Origin: Gynuella sunshinyii YC6258
GTDB taxonomy: Bacteria; Pseudomonadota; Gammaproteobacteria; Pseudomonadales; Natronospirillaceae
Assembly (NCBI RefSeq): GCF_000940805.1
Contig: NZ_CP007142.1
Coordinates: 5,556,593 to 5,620,592 of the forward strand
Length of the DNA stretch: 64,000 nt
Direction: 5' to 3'
Positions 1 through 8,047 of this stretch are shown here, piece after piece; the first letter of the stretch is position 1; the number at the start of each line of letters is the position of its first letter. The translations under genes and the position numbers were made by a program. The notes beneath the pieces were generated by a model. It made no database searches. It had not been told where the DNA came from and was given only the letters and a program-made list of their open reading frames with translations.

Positions 1-1
1 C

Positions 2-379
2 AATGCCATCAAAGGAGTGGCTGGCAGCCCCGGTACGGTGACCGGCATCGCCCGCGTCATCGCTGATATCGATGACGCCGACCGGCTGCAGCCAGAAGAC
101 ATTCTGGTCACCCGCTGCACTGACCCCGGTTGGACACCCAAGTTTTCGATGCTCAGTGGAGTGGTCACAGAAACCGGGGGAATATTGTCCCATGCCGCGG
201 TGATCTGTCGCGAATACGGTATCCCAGCAGTACTGGCGGTCAAACACGCTACCCGCACAATCAAGGATGGCGAAACCATTACCATTGATGGCAGTCATGG
301 ACGGGTAATACTGGCAGACCCATCCTCTCAGGAAAATTCCTCGGCGTCCCGCACAGCAGAGACCGAGGCCACGGTGTAA
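2..379 (+). CDS. C-terminal part of a PEP-synthase/PPDK-like phosphotransferase (5'-truncated by window)
   Basis: The reading frame is open from the first bases, so only the C-terminal ~125 residues are visible. They form the swivelling phosphohistidine domain of PEP-utilising enzymes: AGSPGTVTGIARV opens the domain, and TGGILSHAAVICREYGIPAV carries the phosphorylatable His in the GGxxSHAA context. In this family the domain shuttles phosphate between an ATP-grasp site and an acceptor. The protein ends about 25 residues after the domain, so there is no C-terminal PEP-binding barrel, as in rifampin-phosphotransferase-like short forms with a reordered domain layout. The next gene starts 8 bp downstream, suggesting one operon. 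It resembles the C-terminus of the 900-residue protein at 2546-5248. The acceptor is unknown. Confidence 0.8.
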   Translation, partial: NAIKGVAGSPGTVTGIARVIADIDDADRLQPEDILVTRCTDPGWTPKFSMLSGVVTETGGILSHAAVICREYGIPAVLAVKHATRTIKDGETITIDGSHGRVILADPSSQENSSASRTAETEATV

Positions 380-387
380 AGGATATT

Positions 388-1020
388 ATGAGACTCATCG
401 GTATTTATAACGCTCCGGCATGGGTCACCATGCTGGGCCTGAGTTCGGCCGTGTGCAGCTGTTTTCTGGCCTTGACCGGGCATCATGCCTTTGCACTGAC
501 AGCCCTGATCTGGGCAGGCATCTTTGATCTATTCGATGGCATGGTGGCACGTAAATGCCGGCCGACGATGGAGCAGTCCCGGCTGGGCATGCACCTGGAT
601 TCCATCGTCGACGTAATCAGCTTCGGCATCACACCGGCCATAATTGTCACCAGCCTGCATACAACCGGCTGGAGTCTTGTTATCGCAGTATTTTATGTCT
701 GTGCTGCTGCCCAACGGCTGACATACTTTAACGTCATGCAGGAAGACAGCCCGCAACCATTGCAATTTTATCTCGGTCTGCCGGTGACCTTTGCCGCGCT
801 TATTTTTGGTGTTGGCCTGGCGTTCATGCGTTTTCTCCCCGACGCAATGAATATTTACTATGCCAACGGTTTGCTGTTGATCACCGGTCTGTTGTTTATC
901 ACCCCATTCAAAATGCCCAAACCCAAAGGCACGGTCTACCTGTTCATGCCGACACTGGCAGTCCTGTTTACCGGCTTCTGGATATGGCAGGGGATCTATG
1001 GAGGAAATCATTTTGTCTGA
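388..1020 (+). CDS. pssA: CDP-alcohol phosphatidyltransferase, phosphatidylserine synthase type
   Basis: A 210-residue integral membrane enzyme. The CDP-alcohol phosphotransferase signature is complete: D47-x2-D50-G51-x2-A54-R55, then G67-x3-D71-x3-D75, which binds the metal and CDP-lipid. Several hydrophobic segments follow. The family exchanges CMP on a CDP-lipid for an alcohol. Serine is the likely acceptor because a phosphatidylserine decarboxylase gene lies 550 bp downstream. The gene starts 8 bp after the preceding phosphotransferase gene and overlaps the next one, so co-transcription is very likely. The lipid backbone used (diacylglycerol or ether type) cannot be read from this sequence, which matters given the CarS-like neighbour. 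Phosphatidylglycerophosphate synthase is the main alternative. Confidence 0.78.
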   Translation: MRLIGIYNAPAWVTMLGLSSAVCSCFLALTGHHAFALTALIWAGIFDLFDGMVARKCRPTMEQSRLGMHLDSIVDVISFGITPAIIVTSLHTTGWSLVIAVFYVCAAAQRLTYFNVMQEDSPQPLQFYLGLPVTFAALIFGVGLAFMRFLPDAMNIYYANGLLLITGLLFITPFKMPKPKGTVYLFMPTLAVLFTGFWIWQGIYGGNHFV

Positions 1021-1558
1021 AGTCATCATCACCGCACTGTGGCTTATGGTGCCACTCATTTTATCCGGTTCGTTCCACATGCTGGTGGTCAGGAAGAACT
1101 GGTTGTCATCCTGGGCAATCCCCATTCATGTGCGCGCTTTTGGCCGCAATAAAACCTGGCGTGGAGTCGTGGTTATGATTCTGGGCACCATTCCTGGCAC
1201 CGTTCTGCTCAACCTGGCTGCGCCTCTGGCCGGGAATCTTATTCTGGTTGATATCACCCAGGTGCATCCATTGCTTCTCGGAGCACTGCTTGGACTCGGC
1301 TATGTCATCGCGGAACTCCCCAACTCTTACCTTAAACGCCGGCTGAATATTCCTCCCGGACAACAGGCATCGCGTCATGCTTTCTGGTTCACACTACTGG
1401 ATCAGGCAGATTCCGCCATCGGTTGTGCCTTGGTATATGCCATCCTCACCGATATACCGATTGCAGTATTTATGTGGATCATCCTGCTCGGCCCGCTGGT
1501 GCATTTAATCGCCAACGTTGCACTGTACAGCGCTGGCCTGCGAAAACATCCTTTCTAA
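998..1558 (+). CDS. CarS-like (DUF46) CDP-lipid synthase family membrane protein
   Basis: A 186-residue polytopic membrane protein. The segment FGRNKTWRG (about residues 48-56), then GALLGLGYVIAELPNSYLKRRL and LLDQADSAIGC, matches the conserved core of CDP-archaeol synthase CarS/DUF46. That family activates a phosphatidate-type lipid with CTP. Its position between a CDP-alcohol phosphotransferase and a PS decarboxylase fits supply of a CDP-activated lipid. The gene overlaps the preceding stop codon. The ATG at 998 is preceded by AGGGG; an in-frame TTG at 1013 has an even better GGAGG eight bases upstream and may be the true start. Bacterial members rarely have proven substrates, so the archaeal ether-lipid function should not be assumed. 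Confidence 0.72.
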   Translation: MEEIILSEVIITALWLMVPLILSGSFHMLVVRKNWLSSWAIPIHVRAFGRNKTWRGVVVMILGTIPGTVLLNLAAPLAGNLILVDITQVHPLLLGALLGLGYVIAELPNSYLKRRLNIPPGQQASRHAFWFTLLDQADSAIGCALVYAILTDIPIAVFMWIILLGPLVHLIANVALYSAGLRKHPF

Positions 1559-1573
1559 ACCGGAATATTTTTT

Positions 1574-2476
1574 ATGTCCCTCTCACTTGTGCAATATGTT
1601 AACCGGGAAACGTCCAAACAGGAGACGGAACGGGTTTATGGTGAACAGGAACTGATGTTTCTGTATCACAACAGACTTGGCAAACTGATACGTAAATATC
1701 TGATCCGCAAACCATGGTTCAGCCATTTGAATGCCATCCCCAAAAAAGTCTGGTTCAGCCGCAAACGGATTCCGCATTTCGCGGAGACGTTCGGGGTTGA
1801 TATTCTGGAAGCGGAAAAGCCTCTCGATCAGTATCAATCCCTTGATGAGTTTTTTAGCCGGCGGTTGAAGCCAACAGCACGGCCACTCTGCCAAGATCCA
1901 TTGGCACTGATTTCACCTGCCGATGGACGGGTGCTGGCATATCCCATCGATCAACACGCCGTTATGCAGATCAAGCAGCAACCGGTTGCGGTGGCAGAAC
2001 TATTGCAATCGAACGAAATGGCAGCAGAACTTTCCGGCGGAACAGCCGTGGTGGTGCGACTGGCCCCAAAGGATTATCACCGGTTTCACTTTCCTTGTGA
2101 CGGGCAACTCATACAGGCACAGGCCCAGCCGGGTCCGCTGGAGTCCGTTCACCCAATTGCACTGAACGGCGGTGCCCGGAGTTTTCAAAATAAACGGGTC
2201 ATCAGTGTTCTTCAGTCCATAACGTTCGGCACACTGGTCATGGTTGAGATCGGCGCTCTGACCATCGGCACGATTGAACAGACATATTCCGGCAATCAAT
2301 TTCATCGTGGTCAGGAAAAGGGCTACTTCCGTTTTGGCGGTTCTACGGTGGTATTACTGTGGGGCGCTAACGGGCCGGTGATTGATCAGGATATTCTGCG
2401 CAACTCCAGAAATGGCATGGAAACCCTGGTCAAATTCGGCACTCGAATTGCCACTGCATCACATTTGCGTTCCTGA
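1574..2476 (+). CDS. psd: Phosphatidylserine decarboxylase
   Basis: A 300-residue pyruvoyl enzyme that converts phosphatidylserine to phosphatidylethanolamine at the inner membrane. Diagnostic stretches are FFSRRLKPTARPL, SPADGRVL, LAPKDYHRFHFP, HPIALNG and the C-terminal FGGSTVVLLW. The Ser in GGST (about residue 257) is the self-cleavage site that becomes the pyruvoyl group. Length and motif order are normal for the family. It begins 16 bp after the CarS-like gene, completing an activate-CDP-lipid, add-serine, decarboxylate series. The FGGST form of the cleavage motif and the co-occurrence with a CarS-like gene suggest a specialised paralogue. Whether the chromosome also has the usual psd cannot be seen here. 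Confidence 0.88.
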   Translation: MSLSLVQYVNRETSKQETERVYGEQELMFLYHNRLGKLIRKYLIRKPWFSHLNAIPKKVWFSRKRIPHFAETFGVDILEAEKPLDQYQSLDEFFSRRLKPTARPLCQDPLALISPADGRVLAYPIDQHAVMQIKQQPVAVAELLQSNEMAAELSGGTAVVVRLAPKDYHRFHFPCDGQLIQAQAQPGPLESVHPIALNGGARSFQNKRVISVLQSITFGTLVMVEIGALTIGTIEQTYSGNQFHRGQEKGYFRFGGSTVVLLWGANGPVIDQDILRNSRNGMETLVKFGTRIATASHLRS

Positions 2477-2545
2477 CTAAATGGTTGTCATATTAAGTAT
2501 CAGTGACATTCGCCCATTACCCATGGAACCTTTATCTGGATCATC

Positions 2546-5248
2546 ATGACTCACTATATTATCGATTCGAAAAACTACGCGGCTTATCCCAATGTCCCGC
2601 TGGGCGGCAAAGCCAAAAACCTGTTTCTGCTACAGTCCGCCGGCATCCAGGTACCCGAATTTATCTGCGTATCGGCCCAGGCTTATACTCAGGCCACCAC
2701 TCATATTCAGGCACAGATCAATGCCCGGCTGGATGCTTGTGATTTTAATTCTCTGGCCTCACTGACCGCGACATCACAAGCCATCAAAGCGTTGATTCTT
2801 GACTGTGATCTTGATAATGACCTCAAGGCACAACTTGAACACAGCCTGCAACAACTCCAACCCTGGGACCGTTTTTCAGTCCGCTCATCGGCAGTTAACG
2901 AAGACGGAGCACAAAGCTCTTTTGCCGGCCAACTGGGTACCTGGCTGAATGTCAGTCGGGAAAATGTTGTCGCCCGTATCAAAGACTGCTGGGCCAGTGC
3001 GTTTGAACCAGGCATCCTGACCTATATTCACAAGCGAACAGACACCCGGCATGACACCAATGCCGTTGCGGTGGTTATCCAGCGAATGATTGACGCAGGC
3101 AGTTCCGGTGTTATGTTTCAGGCAGATCCACAACACGGTATTGATAAACTGGCCATCGTGGCCGGGTACGGTCTGGGGGAAGGCATCGTCGGTGACAAGG
3201 TGGAAACCGACGCCTATCTCTATCATAAACAGAGCGGTGAATGGCAACTGACGGTCAATGAGAAACAGCGATATCTGTGCTATCACCCCGAAGGCGGAAC
3301 CTGTGAACAACCACTGGCGGAACACCTTAGAACCCAGCCGGTACTGACGGATGCGCAGCGATTCGAACTGCTGCAGGCGTCGAACCGAATAGCAGCCCTC
3401 TACGACAGTTATCAGGATATCGAATGGTCTTACGACCAGGACGGTCAGCTGTACATACTGCAATCACGGCCGATCACAACCATTCCACAAGGACATGAGC
3501 GTGTCTTTGATAACAGCAACATCATCGAAAGCTACCCTGGGGTGATCTTGCCGATGACGTTTTCAATCGTCCGGCTGGACTATTATCACTGCATGAAAGG
3601 CACGATGTTGAAACTCGGGATACCGGCCGACACCATCGACCGGCGCGAAGAGGTTCTGAAACATCTGGTGGGTTACATTAATGGCCGAACATACTACAAC
3701 ATCAGCAACTGGTATCGGGTATTCCTGACACTGCCGTATTTCAAACAACGGTTCATCGAATACTTTGAACAGATGGTTGGTACCGATGGTTCATTTTCAG
3801 AAACGCTGGATGATGTACCGTTGAGTCTCATTGAAAAGCTCAAAATCGCAGTGATGTTTCCGCTGAAGTTTTTATACCATTCTCTGCGTCACAACCATTT
3901 GATCAGCCAGTACTTTGCTACAACCAGTCAGATCCGTCGGGAATTCGAGGCGATCGACCTGGCCAATGCCGGTTCCGATGAACTGATCGGGGCACTGCAA
4001 AACTTTGTGGATCGTTTTACCAAAGCCATGACCGTACCGCTATTGAATGACTTCTTCGCCATGTTTTTTATGGCCGTCACCCGGGAACAGTTTGCCAAAG
4101 CCGGGCTCGCCGACGGTGAAACACTGGTTAACCGACTGCTGGCCAACCAATATATCGAAAGTACCAAACCGGTCGATTCGTTAAAGCAGCTGATCAACGA
4201 GGTACGCGCAGATGCCACGCTTTCCGGGTACCTGCAAAATCTGCAACAGCAGCCTGAACTGAACCAGCCTGACCGTCTGGCACAGGCATTAACGCAACAG
4301 GGTTACAAAACGTTCTCACAGCAACTCAAACAACACATTGACGACTACGGCCATCGTTCTCCCAAAGAACTGATCATGGAAGCCAATACCTTTCGTGAGA
4401 ACCCGTTTCAGTTACTGGCCATTCTGGTGGAATCCGCTTCCCTGAACCAACCCGCCACTCCCGAAACCGATGATGCCGGACAGCAACTTGAACAAAGTCT
4501 GCAAAATCACAAACGTGGCCGGTGGTTAAAATGGCTGCTCAAAAAAACCCGCCAGGCCATTGCCCATCGCGAGGCAACCCGATTGGACCGGGGACTGCAT
4601 TTCTCGTTTTTCAGAACCCTGCTGCATCGGATCGGTGACCGTATGGTCAATGAAAATGTGCTGATGGCCAGGGACGATATTTTTTACCTGACCGTGCCGG
4701 AGCTGAACGATTATCGCCAGGGCTGCGCCGTGAACGACGACCTCAAACGCCTGATCGAACTGCGTAAAACCCAGGCACAACGATGGCAGCAGAAACAACA
4801 GGAAGGCAAGATATTCACGCGTGGCAGTGTCTATGCCAATACCATTCCCGACAGTCACCTGAATCTGCAGATTAATCCGGATAGTCTCAAAGGTGTTGGC
4901 TGTTCTGATGGTCAGGTCAGCTCAGTGGCCCGCATCATCAGTGACCCGAGTCAGGAAATGGATATCAAAGGCAAAATAATGGTATCGGAAACCACCGACC
5001 CTGGTTGGGTGTTTTTGATGACATTATCAGCGGGACTGATTTCCGAGCGCGGTAGCCTGCTGTCACACACAGCCATTATCGGCCGCGAACTGGGTATCCC
5101 CACAATTGTCGGAGTCAAAAACGCAACTCGTTATATCCAGGATGGCAGCACCATCAGCATGGATGGAAAAACCGGCGAGATACAGCTACAAAACCCCGAA
5201 GACAAACCGACTTCAACCGCAGCAGAAGCTGCCGTTTCCGAAGCCTGA
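2546..5248 (+). CDS. PEP-synthase/rifampin-phosphotransferase-like enzyme, 900 aa
   Basis: The N-terminal ~320 residues are a PPDK-type ATP-grasp domain: GGKAKNLFLL near residue 21, VRSSAVNEDGAQSSFAGQ near 112, and DIEWSYDQDGQLYILQSRPIT near 292. A long helical middle region (about 330-780) follows, then the swivelling domain with GSLLSHTAIIGRELGIP, where His841 is the expected phosphocarrier. No PEP-binding TIM barrel is present, so despite annotation habits this is not a classical PEP synthase. The layout resembles rifampin phosphotransferase and related enzymes that pass ATP-derived phosphate to an unknown acceptor. It is the last gene before a strong terminator and shares its final domain with the partial gene at the window start. 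The lipid-gene context is the only functional clue. Confidence 0.8.
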   Translation: MTHYIIDSKNYAAYPNVPLGGKAKNLFLLQSAGIQVPEFICVSAQAYTQATTHIQAQINARLDACDFNSLASLTATSQAIKALILDCDLDNDLKAQLEHSLQQLQPWDRFSVRSSAVNEDGAQSSFAGQLGTWLNVSRENVVARIKDCWASAFEPGILTYIHKRTDTRHDTNAVAVVIQRMIDAGSSGVMFQADPQHGIDKLAIVAGYGLGEGIVGDKVETDAYLYHKQSGEWQLTVNEKQRYLCYHPEGGTCEQPLAEHLRTQPVLTDAQRFELLQASNRIAALYDSYQDIEWSYDQDGQLYILQSRPITTIPQGHERVFDNSNIIESYPGVILPMTFSIVRLDYYHCMKGTMLKLGIPADTIDRREEVLKHLVGYINGRTYYNISNWYRVFLTLPYFKQRFIEYFEQMVGTDGSFSETLDDVPLSLIEKLKIAVMFPLKFLYHSLRHNHLISQYFATTSQIRREFEAIDLANAGSDELIGALQNFVDRFTKAMTVPLLNDFFAMFFMAVTREQFAKAGLADGETLVNRLLANQYIESTKPVDSLKQLINEVRADATLSGYLQNLQQQPELNQPDRLAQALTQQGYKTFSQQLKQHIDDYGHRSPKELIMEANTFRENPFQLLAILVESASLNQPATPETDDAGQQLEQSLQNHKRGRWLKWLLKKTRQAIAHREATRLDRGLHFSFFRTLLHRIGDRMVNENVLMARDDIFYLTVPELNDYRQGCAVNDDLKRLIELRKTQAQRWQQKQQEGKIFTRGSVYANTIPDSHLNLQINPDSLKGVGCSDGQVSSVARIISDPSQEMDIKGKIMVSETTDPGWVFLMTLSAGLISERGSLLSHTAIIGRELGIPTIVGVKNATRYIQDGSTISMDGKTGEIQLQNPEDKPTSTAAEAAVSEA

Positions 5249-5263
5249 ATCTGTTAAGACAAA

Positions 5264-5312
5264 GAGGCCGGTGTTACCAAAGCAATCGTTGGTACCTGGC
5301 CTCGGTTTTTTC
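5264..5312 (+). terminator. Rho-independent terminator after the lipid/phosphotransferase block
   Basis: GAGGCC-GGTGTTACC pairs with GGTACC-T-GGCCTC across a ~12-nt loop and is followed by GGTTTTTTCT. It lies 16 bp after the stop codon of the 900-residue gene and separates it from the cassette array on the other strand. Confidence 0.85.
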
Positions 5313-5353
5313 TAAACCATACAATGAAGCCGCAAAATAACACTGCGGCTAAA

Positions 5354-5405
5354 GTTAAACACCAGTATGTTTTAGACGTGAGCTGGTTGCCGCGATTTGT
5401 TAAAC
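5354..5405 (-). other. attC-like site, distal end of array
   Basis: GTTAAAC at 5354-5360 and GTTAAAC at 5399-5405 bracket a short imperfect stem. The TAA stop of the ankyrin-like gene lies inside the right core. The left core is off-consensus, so this terminal site may be degenerate. Confidence 0.55.
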
Positions 5406-5837
5406 CTCATAACCAAACTGCGAGAAATAACTCCTGAGGATCGCAGTTTTACGTTTGCTTGTATCATAGTAACTGCATTTGATGGCTCGTTGGATTTCTT
5501 CAGGAACGACTTCTGCTCCCAACTCCAACAAAGTAATGACTGTCTCCAAATGACGCATTTCAACAGCATGAACTAATGCAAACCTTGGTATTGGAGACCC
5601 AAACTTCCTCAATAGTCGGATTTCCTCGTACTTATTCTCCACAGCAAGCCAATGGAGTACGTTCTCACCAGCCCAACAGGTTTCATATAAAATACCCGGG
5701 TATGCTTTAATAATATCGTTTAATTTGTGTGGTTCGTTTAATACCGCATCCAGCAACACACCAAATCCGTGAGTTCTGCCGACTTTCAATGCATCATAAC
5801 GTGGAACAATGAATTTTTTCATATATCTGACGGCCAT
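5400..5837 (-). CDS. Ankyrin-repeat-like cassette protein
   Basis: 145 residues. GENVLHWLAVENKYEEIRLLRKFGSPI (about 58-84), then FALVHAVEMRHLETVITLLELGAEV, show the helix-loop-helix spacing of ankyrin repeats, a protein-binding fold; no catalytic domain is attached. The start codon overlaps the stop of the upstream 90-residue gene as TAATG, implying translational coupling and making this a two-gene cassette. The stop codon is provided by the attC core. A second in-frame ATG 15 bp downstream (MKKFIVP) is an alternative start. No signal peptide is seen. A partner-binding or immunity-type role would be speculation. Confidence 0.7.
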   Translation of the reverse strand: MAVRYMKKFIVPRYDALKVGRTHGFGVLLDAVLNEPHKLNDIIKAYPGILYETCWAGENVLHWLAVENKYEEIRLLRKFGSPIPRFALVHAVEMRHLETVITLLELGAEVVPEEIQRAIKCSYYDTSKRKTAILRSYFSQFGYEV

Positions 5838-6109
5838 TACCGCCTTTTTAGATTTTTCAGCACATCAACACCATAGCCAGAATCCTCTATATCGCCAGCC
5901 TCGCCAAACCAATGCCAGAACTCTTCATACACGATGCGCTGCACATCATTTATTGTTTCAGCTTCGGGAAATCTCGGAAGTATTGTACCTGCCTCTGGCT
6001 CATATTCGTCATCATTGGTGCCTTGCGAATCATTCTCGAAAAGAATCGCTGAAATACAATAACATAGCTTCTTATATTTACCTTTTAACTCGCGCTTTTC
6101 TACCTTCAT
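5837..6109 (-). CDS. Hypothetical 90-aa cassette protein, coupled to the ankyrin-like gene
   Basis: A small acidic cytoplasmic protein, not recognised. A basic N-terminus (KVEKRELKGKYKK) leads into an acidic linker and a C-terminal helix containing VYEEFWHWFGEAGDIEDSGYG. It is the first gene of a two-gene cassette and shares TAATG with the ankyrin-like gene that follows. The coupled arrangement hints that the products act together, possibly as a pair, but nothing in the sequence shows this. Confidence 0.6.
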   Translation of the reverse strand: MKVEKRELKGKYKKLCYCISAILFENDSQGTNDDEYEPEAGTILPRFPEAETINDVQRIVYEEFWHWFGEAGDIEDSGYGVDVLKNLKRR

Positions 6110-6140
6110 ATATAAACAGCTCTAGGCTGCTGGCTATGGA

Positions 6141-6201
6141 ATTTAACGCCCGTGTAATAGGTGCGAGCTTGCGAGCCTCCTAATTGAGGCGCTTGTTAAA
6201 T
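6141..6201 (-). other. attC site
   Basis: ATTTAAC (6141-6147) and GTTAAAT (6195-6201) are consensus core sites. The inner arms GAGGCTCGCAAGCTCGCACC-like and GCGCTTG form the stem-loop. The 61-bp length is typical of short attC sites. Confidence 0.8.
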
Positions 6202-6203
6202 GG

Positions 6204-6752
6204 CTACGGATCATCCCCTTCCTGCAACGGCGAGTATAACCATTCGAATTCATTATTTACTGCTTCTTCTTCGCTATCAAAATCGGTGTGATAGTTATGA
6301 CAATGTGGCGCGGGTATACGGATTTCACCTTCAGAAAACCCTTTGCTTTCTAATTTTGAAATATATGAATTAATGTCGCCATAAGCAAAAATATAATTGT
6401 GATTGTCGAATATAAATTGGCCTTCTCCAGAAACTGATGAGACCCAAAGGTGCTGCCTACCATCCCGCTCAAAATACTCTTGGTGTTCATATAAAAACAG
6501 CTCAAGCTCTTCATACGACAGTGGGCATGGAGATTGATACCTTCCTGATGCTTTGCCTAATCGAGAAACCAATAAAACATACAAAACACCAAATGGCCCT
6601 TTCATCTCCTTACATAATTCAAGAATGAGAGGGATCTCTTTAGATTTACAACCTATAAGCAAGCGAGAAAAATCCGGGTAACGCTCCTTTTGGTAAAGGT
6701 TATCCCAAAAAATCTCTTCTTGATTATCTAAATCTCCGATTTTAAATAACAT
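6204..6752 (-). CDS. Hypothetical cassette protein, 182 aa
   Basis: A soluble protein with no signal peptide or membrane segment. The centre reads PLSYEELELFLYEHQEYFERDGRQHLWVSSV (about 78-108), then FDNHNYIFAYGDINSYISKLESKGFSEGEIRIPAPHCHNYHTDFDSEEEA. The conserved-looking PxPHxHxY and FDxxEE stretches suggest a defined family, but no function is known to me. It stands alone in its cassette; the stop codon is 3 bp from the attC core. Confidence 0.65.
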   Translation of the reverse strand: MLFKIGDLDNQEEIFWDNLYQKERYPDFSRLLIGCKSKEIPLILELCKEMKGPFGVLYVLLVSRLGKASGRYQSPCPLSYEELELFLYEHQEYFERDGRQHLWVSSVSGEGQFIFDNHNYIFAYGDINSYISKLESKGFSEGEIRIPAPHCHNYHTDFDSEEEAVNNEFEWLYSPLQEGDDP

Positions 6753-6769
6753 GACGCTCTACTTTTGCC

Positions 6770-6829
6770 ATTTAACGCTTACGGCAGTTGCGCGTGCTTT
6801 TTCGTGTCGACTGCCTGTGACTGTTACTT
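6770..6829 (-). other. attC site
   Basis: ATTTAAC (6770-6776) is a consensus core. The other core GTTACTT (6823-6829) is off-consensus. The inner sequence GGCAGTTGCGCGTGCTTTTTCG...CGACTGCC forms the stem and closely resembles the site at 8375-8436. Confidence 0.7.
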
Positions 6830-7234
6830 TCAGGGGTGAGAGTTTCCATATATATAAACAATTGCTCCATCAAAATACGCACCATATGAGCGACTTTCAC
6901 CACTTTTCGTTAAAACATACCCGCCTGCTATGAGGCCGAGTTCTATATTTGCTCCTGGAATAGCTATCTCTCTTAACACAGATATAGCTTCTTCGTGCTG
7001 CACTTTGCTAAAGGCCCTTTTCTGCGTAAAGCATGCCAATCTCTGAGAGCATCCGAACTTTATGAAAACTCTATTTCTTATGAGTTCGCCATTAGAGCCT
7101 TCGCGAGAAAAATCTAAAATAAACCCATTCTTAGCTTCGGTGAAGTTAACAACTTCTATTTCTATTACTGTACCTCCCGCTTGGGCGAAATTTCCAGCGA
7201 TCAGTAATATTACACATAGAAAAAGTTGTTTCAT
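6830..7234 (-). CDS. Secreted hypothetical cassette protein, 134 aa
   Basis: The start is placed at 7234 because an attC core lies just upstream and the protein then begins MKQLFLCVILLIAGNFAQA, a clean Sec signal peptide with an AQA cleavage site. The mature part (~115 residues) has two cysteines (CSQRLACF) that could form a disulphide in the periplasm. It ends with a small beta-rich segment (AGGYVLTKSGESRSYGAYFDGAIVYIYG). Family not recognised. It stands alone in its cassette. Confidence 0.65.
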   Translation of the reverse strand: MKQLFLCVILLIAGNFAQAGGTVIEIEVVNFTEAKNGFILDFSREGSNGELIRNRVFIKFGCSQRLACFTQKRAFSKVQHEEAISVLREIAIPGANIELGLIAGGYVLTKSGESRSYGAYFDGAIVYIYGNSHP

Positions 7235-7249
7235 TGCCAGCTCATTGAA

Positions 7250-7362
7250 AGTAACGCCCACAACAGGTGCCAAACGTAGTGGAGCCAATTTGCGGTAAAG
7301 TGAGCAAAGCGAACCGCAAATTGGCAGAGCGTAGTTTGGTCCCTTGCTTGTGATTGTTAGAG
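7250..7362 (-). other. attC site, long form
   Basis: A GTAACGCC core near 7250 and GTTAGAG at 7356-7362 enclose an extended imperfect palindrome (GCCAATTTGCGGT ... ACCGCAAATTGGC), giving about 113 bp, the long attC size class. The following gene's TAA stop is inside GTTAG. Confidence 0.8.
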
Positions 7363-7962
7363 CTTTGATTCTCGGTACCTCAACCATGATTGGAGGTGAT
7401 TTTCCATTGATTCTTTGTCACTGTGATGCTCGCTCAAAATAACACGCGCGACTTTTTCGAATACCTCGCTAACCCAATAATAGAGCTTGTGAGATTGAAG
7501 TTGGCTAAGCCAAATTCCAGGCTGTAGTAAGTCACGCCTTCTTAGTTCTAATAAATACTCAGGCGTTCCACTTTCAGTTCCTGATGGCAAATGGGACGGA
7601 TGGGCGATTTCATTTCTTACCTCATACGACAAACCAAAGTCTTCAAGGACACGCTCATTAACCTGATAATACTTTTTAATAAAGTTTAGCTCATTCATTG
7701 ATGTAAGGTCGCTCGTCCTTTCATTTTTTCCGATGCCAAACATGCCAGTGTTTGCTTCGATAAGCAGGGCTCGTAATGCTGAAAATAGAACGGGAATACC
7801 TGCGATTGTGTAGATTGACACATTCCCATCATATTGCATCGCATACTCCTTCGAATGGCGAAGCAATAAAAACGCAAGCCTTACCAAATCCTGAGATGAG
7901 CTGCCAGACACCCCAGATTTCGGATTTAAAATTCTTTCTTTTCTGTCTTTAGTACCCGACAT
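7357..7962 (-). CDS. HEPN-like cassette protein, 201 aa
   Basis: A mostly alpha-helical soluble protein. Near residue 118 it contains EVRNEIAHPSHLPSG. The R-N-x3-H spacing (Rx4H) after a predicted long helix is the hallmark of HEPN domains, many of which are RNases in toxin-antitoxin or defence systems. Upstream segments (IPVLFSALRALLIEANTG, FIKKYYQVNERVLEDFGLSYE) fit the helical bundle. No antitoxin or nucleotidyltransferase gene shares the cassette. The assignment rests on the motif and helical pattern only; a non-catalytic helical protein is possible. The stop codon is part of the attC core. Confidence 0.6.
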   Translation of the reverse strand: MSGTKDRKERILNPKSGVSGSSSQDLVRLAFLLLRHSKEYAMQYDGNVSIYTIAGIPVLFSALRALLIEANTGMFGIGKNERTSDLTSMNELNFIKKYYQVNERVLEDFGLSYEVRNEIAHPSHLPSGTESGTPEYLLELRRRDLLQPGIWLSQLQSHKLYYWVSEVFEKVARVILSEHHSDKESMENHLQSWLRYRESKL

Positions 7963-7972
7963 GCTCTAATTT

Positions 7973-8045
7973 CTCTAACGCCCAAAGCAGCGGCGCGCGT
8001 TAACGCGTCCAGCCCGCAGGGCGATGCTGCCTTTGCTTGTTATAA
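7973..8045 (-). other. attC site
   Basis: CTCTAAC (7973-7979) and GTTATAA (8039-8045) enclose CGGCGCGCGTTAACGCGTCC and GCCCGCAGGGCG stems. The site at 18409-18481 has nearly the same interior, so the two cassettes probably share attC ancestry. Confidence 0.8.
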
Positions 8046-8047
8046 CT

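Noticed and set aside
529-1125. Minus-strand ORF across the pssA/carS genes
   Set aside because: Antisense to two motif-supported membrane enzymes.
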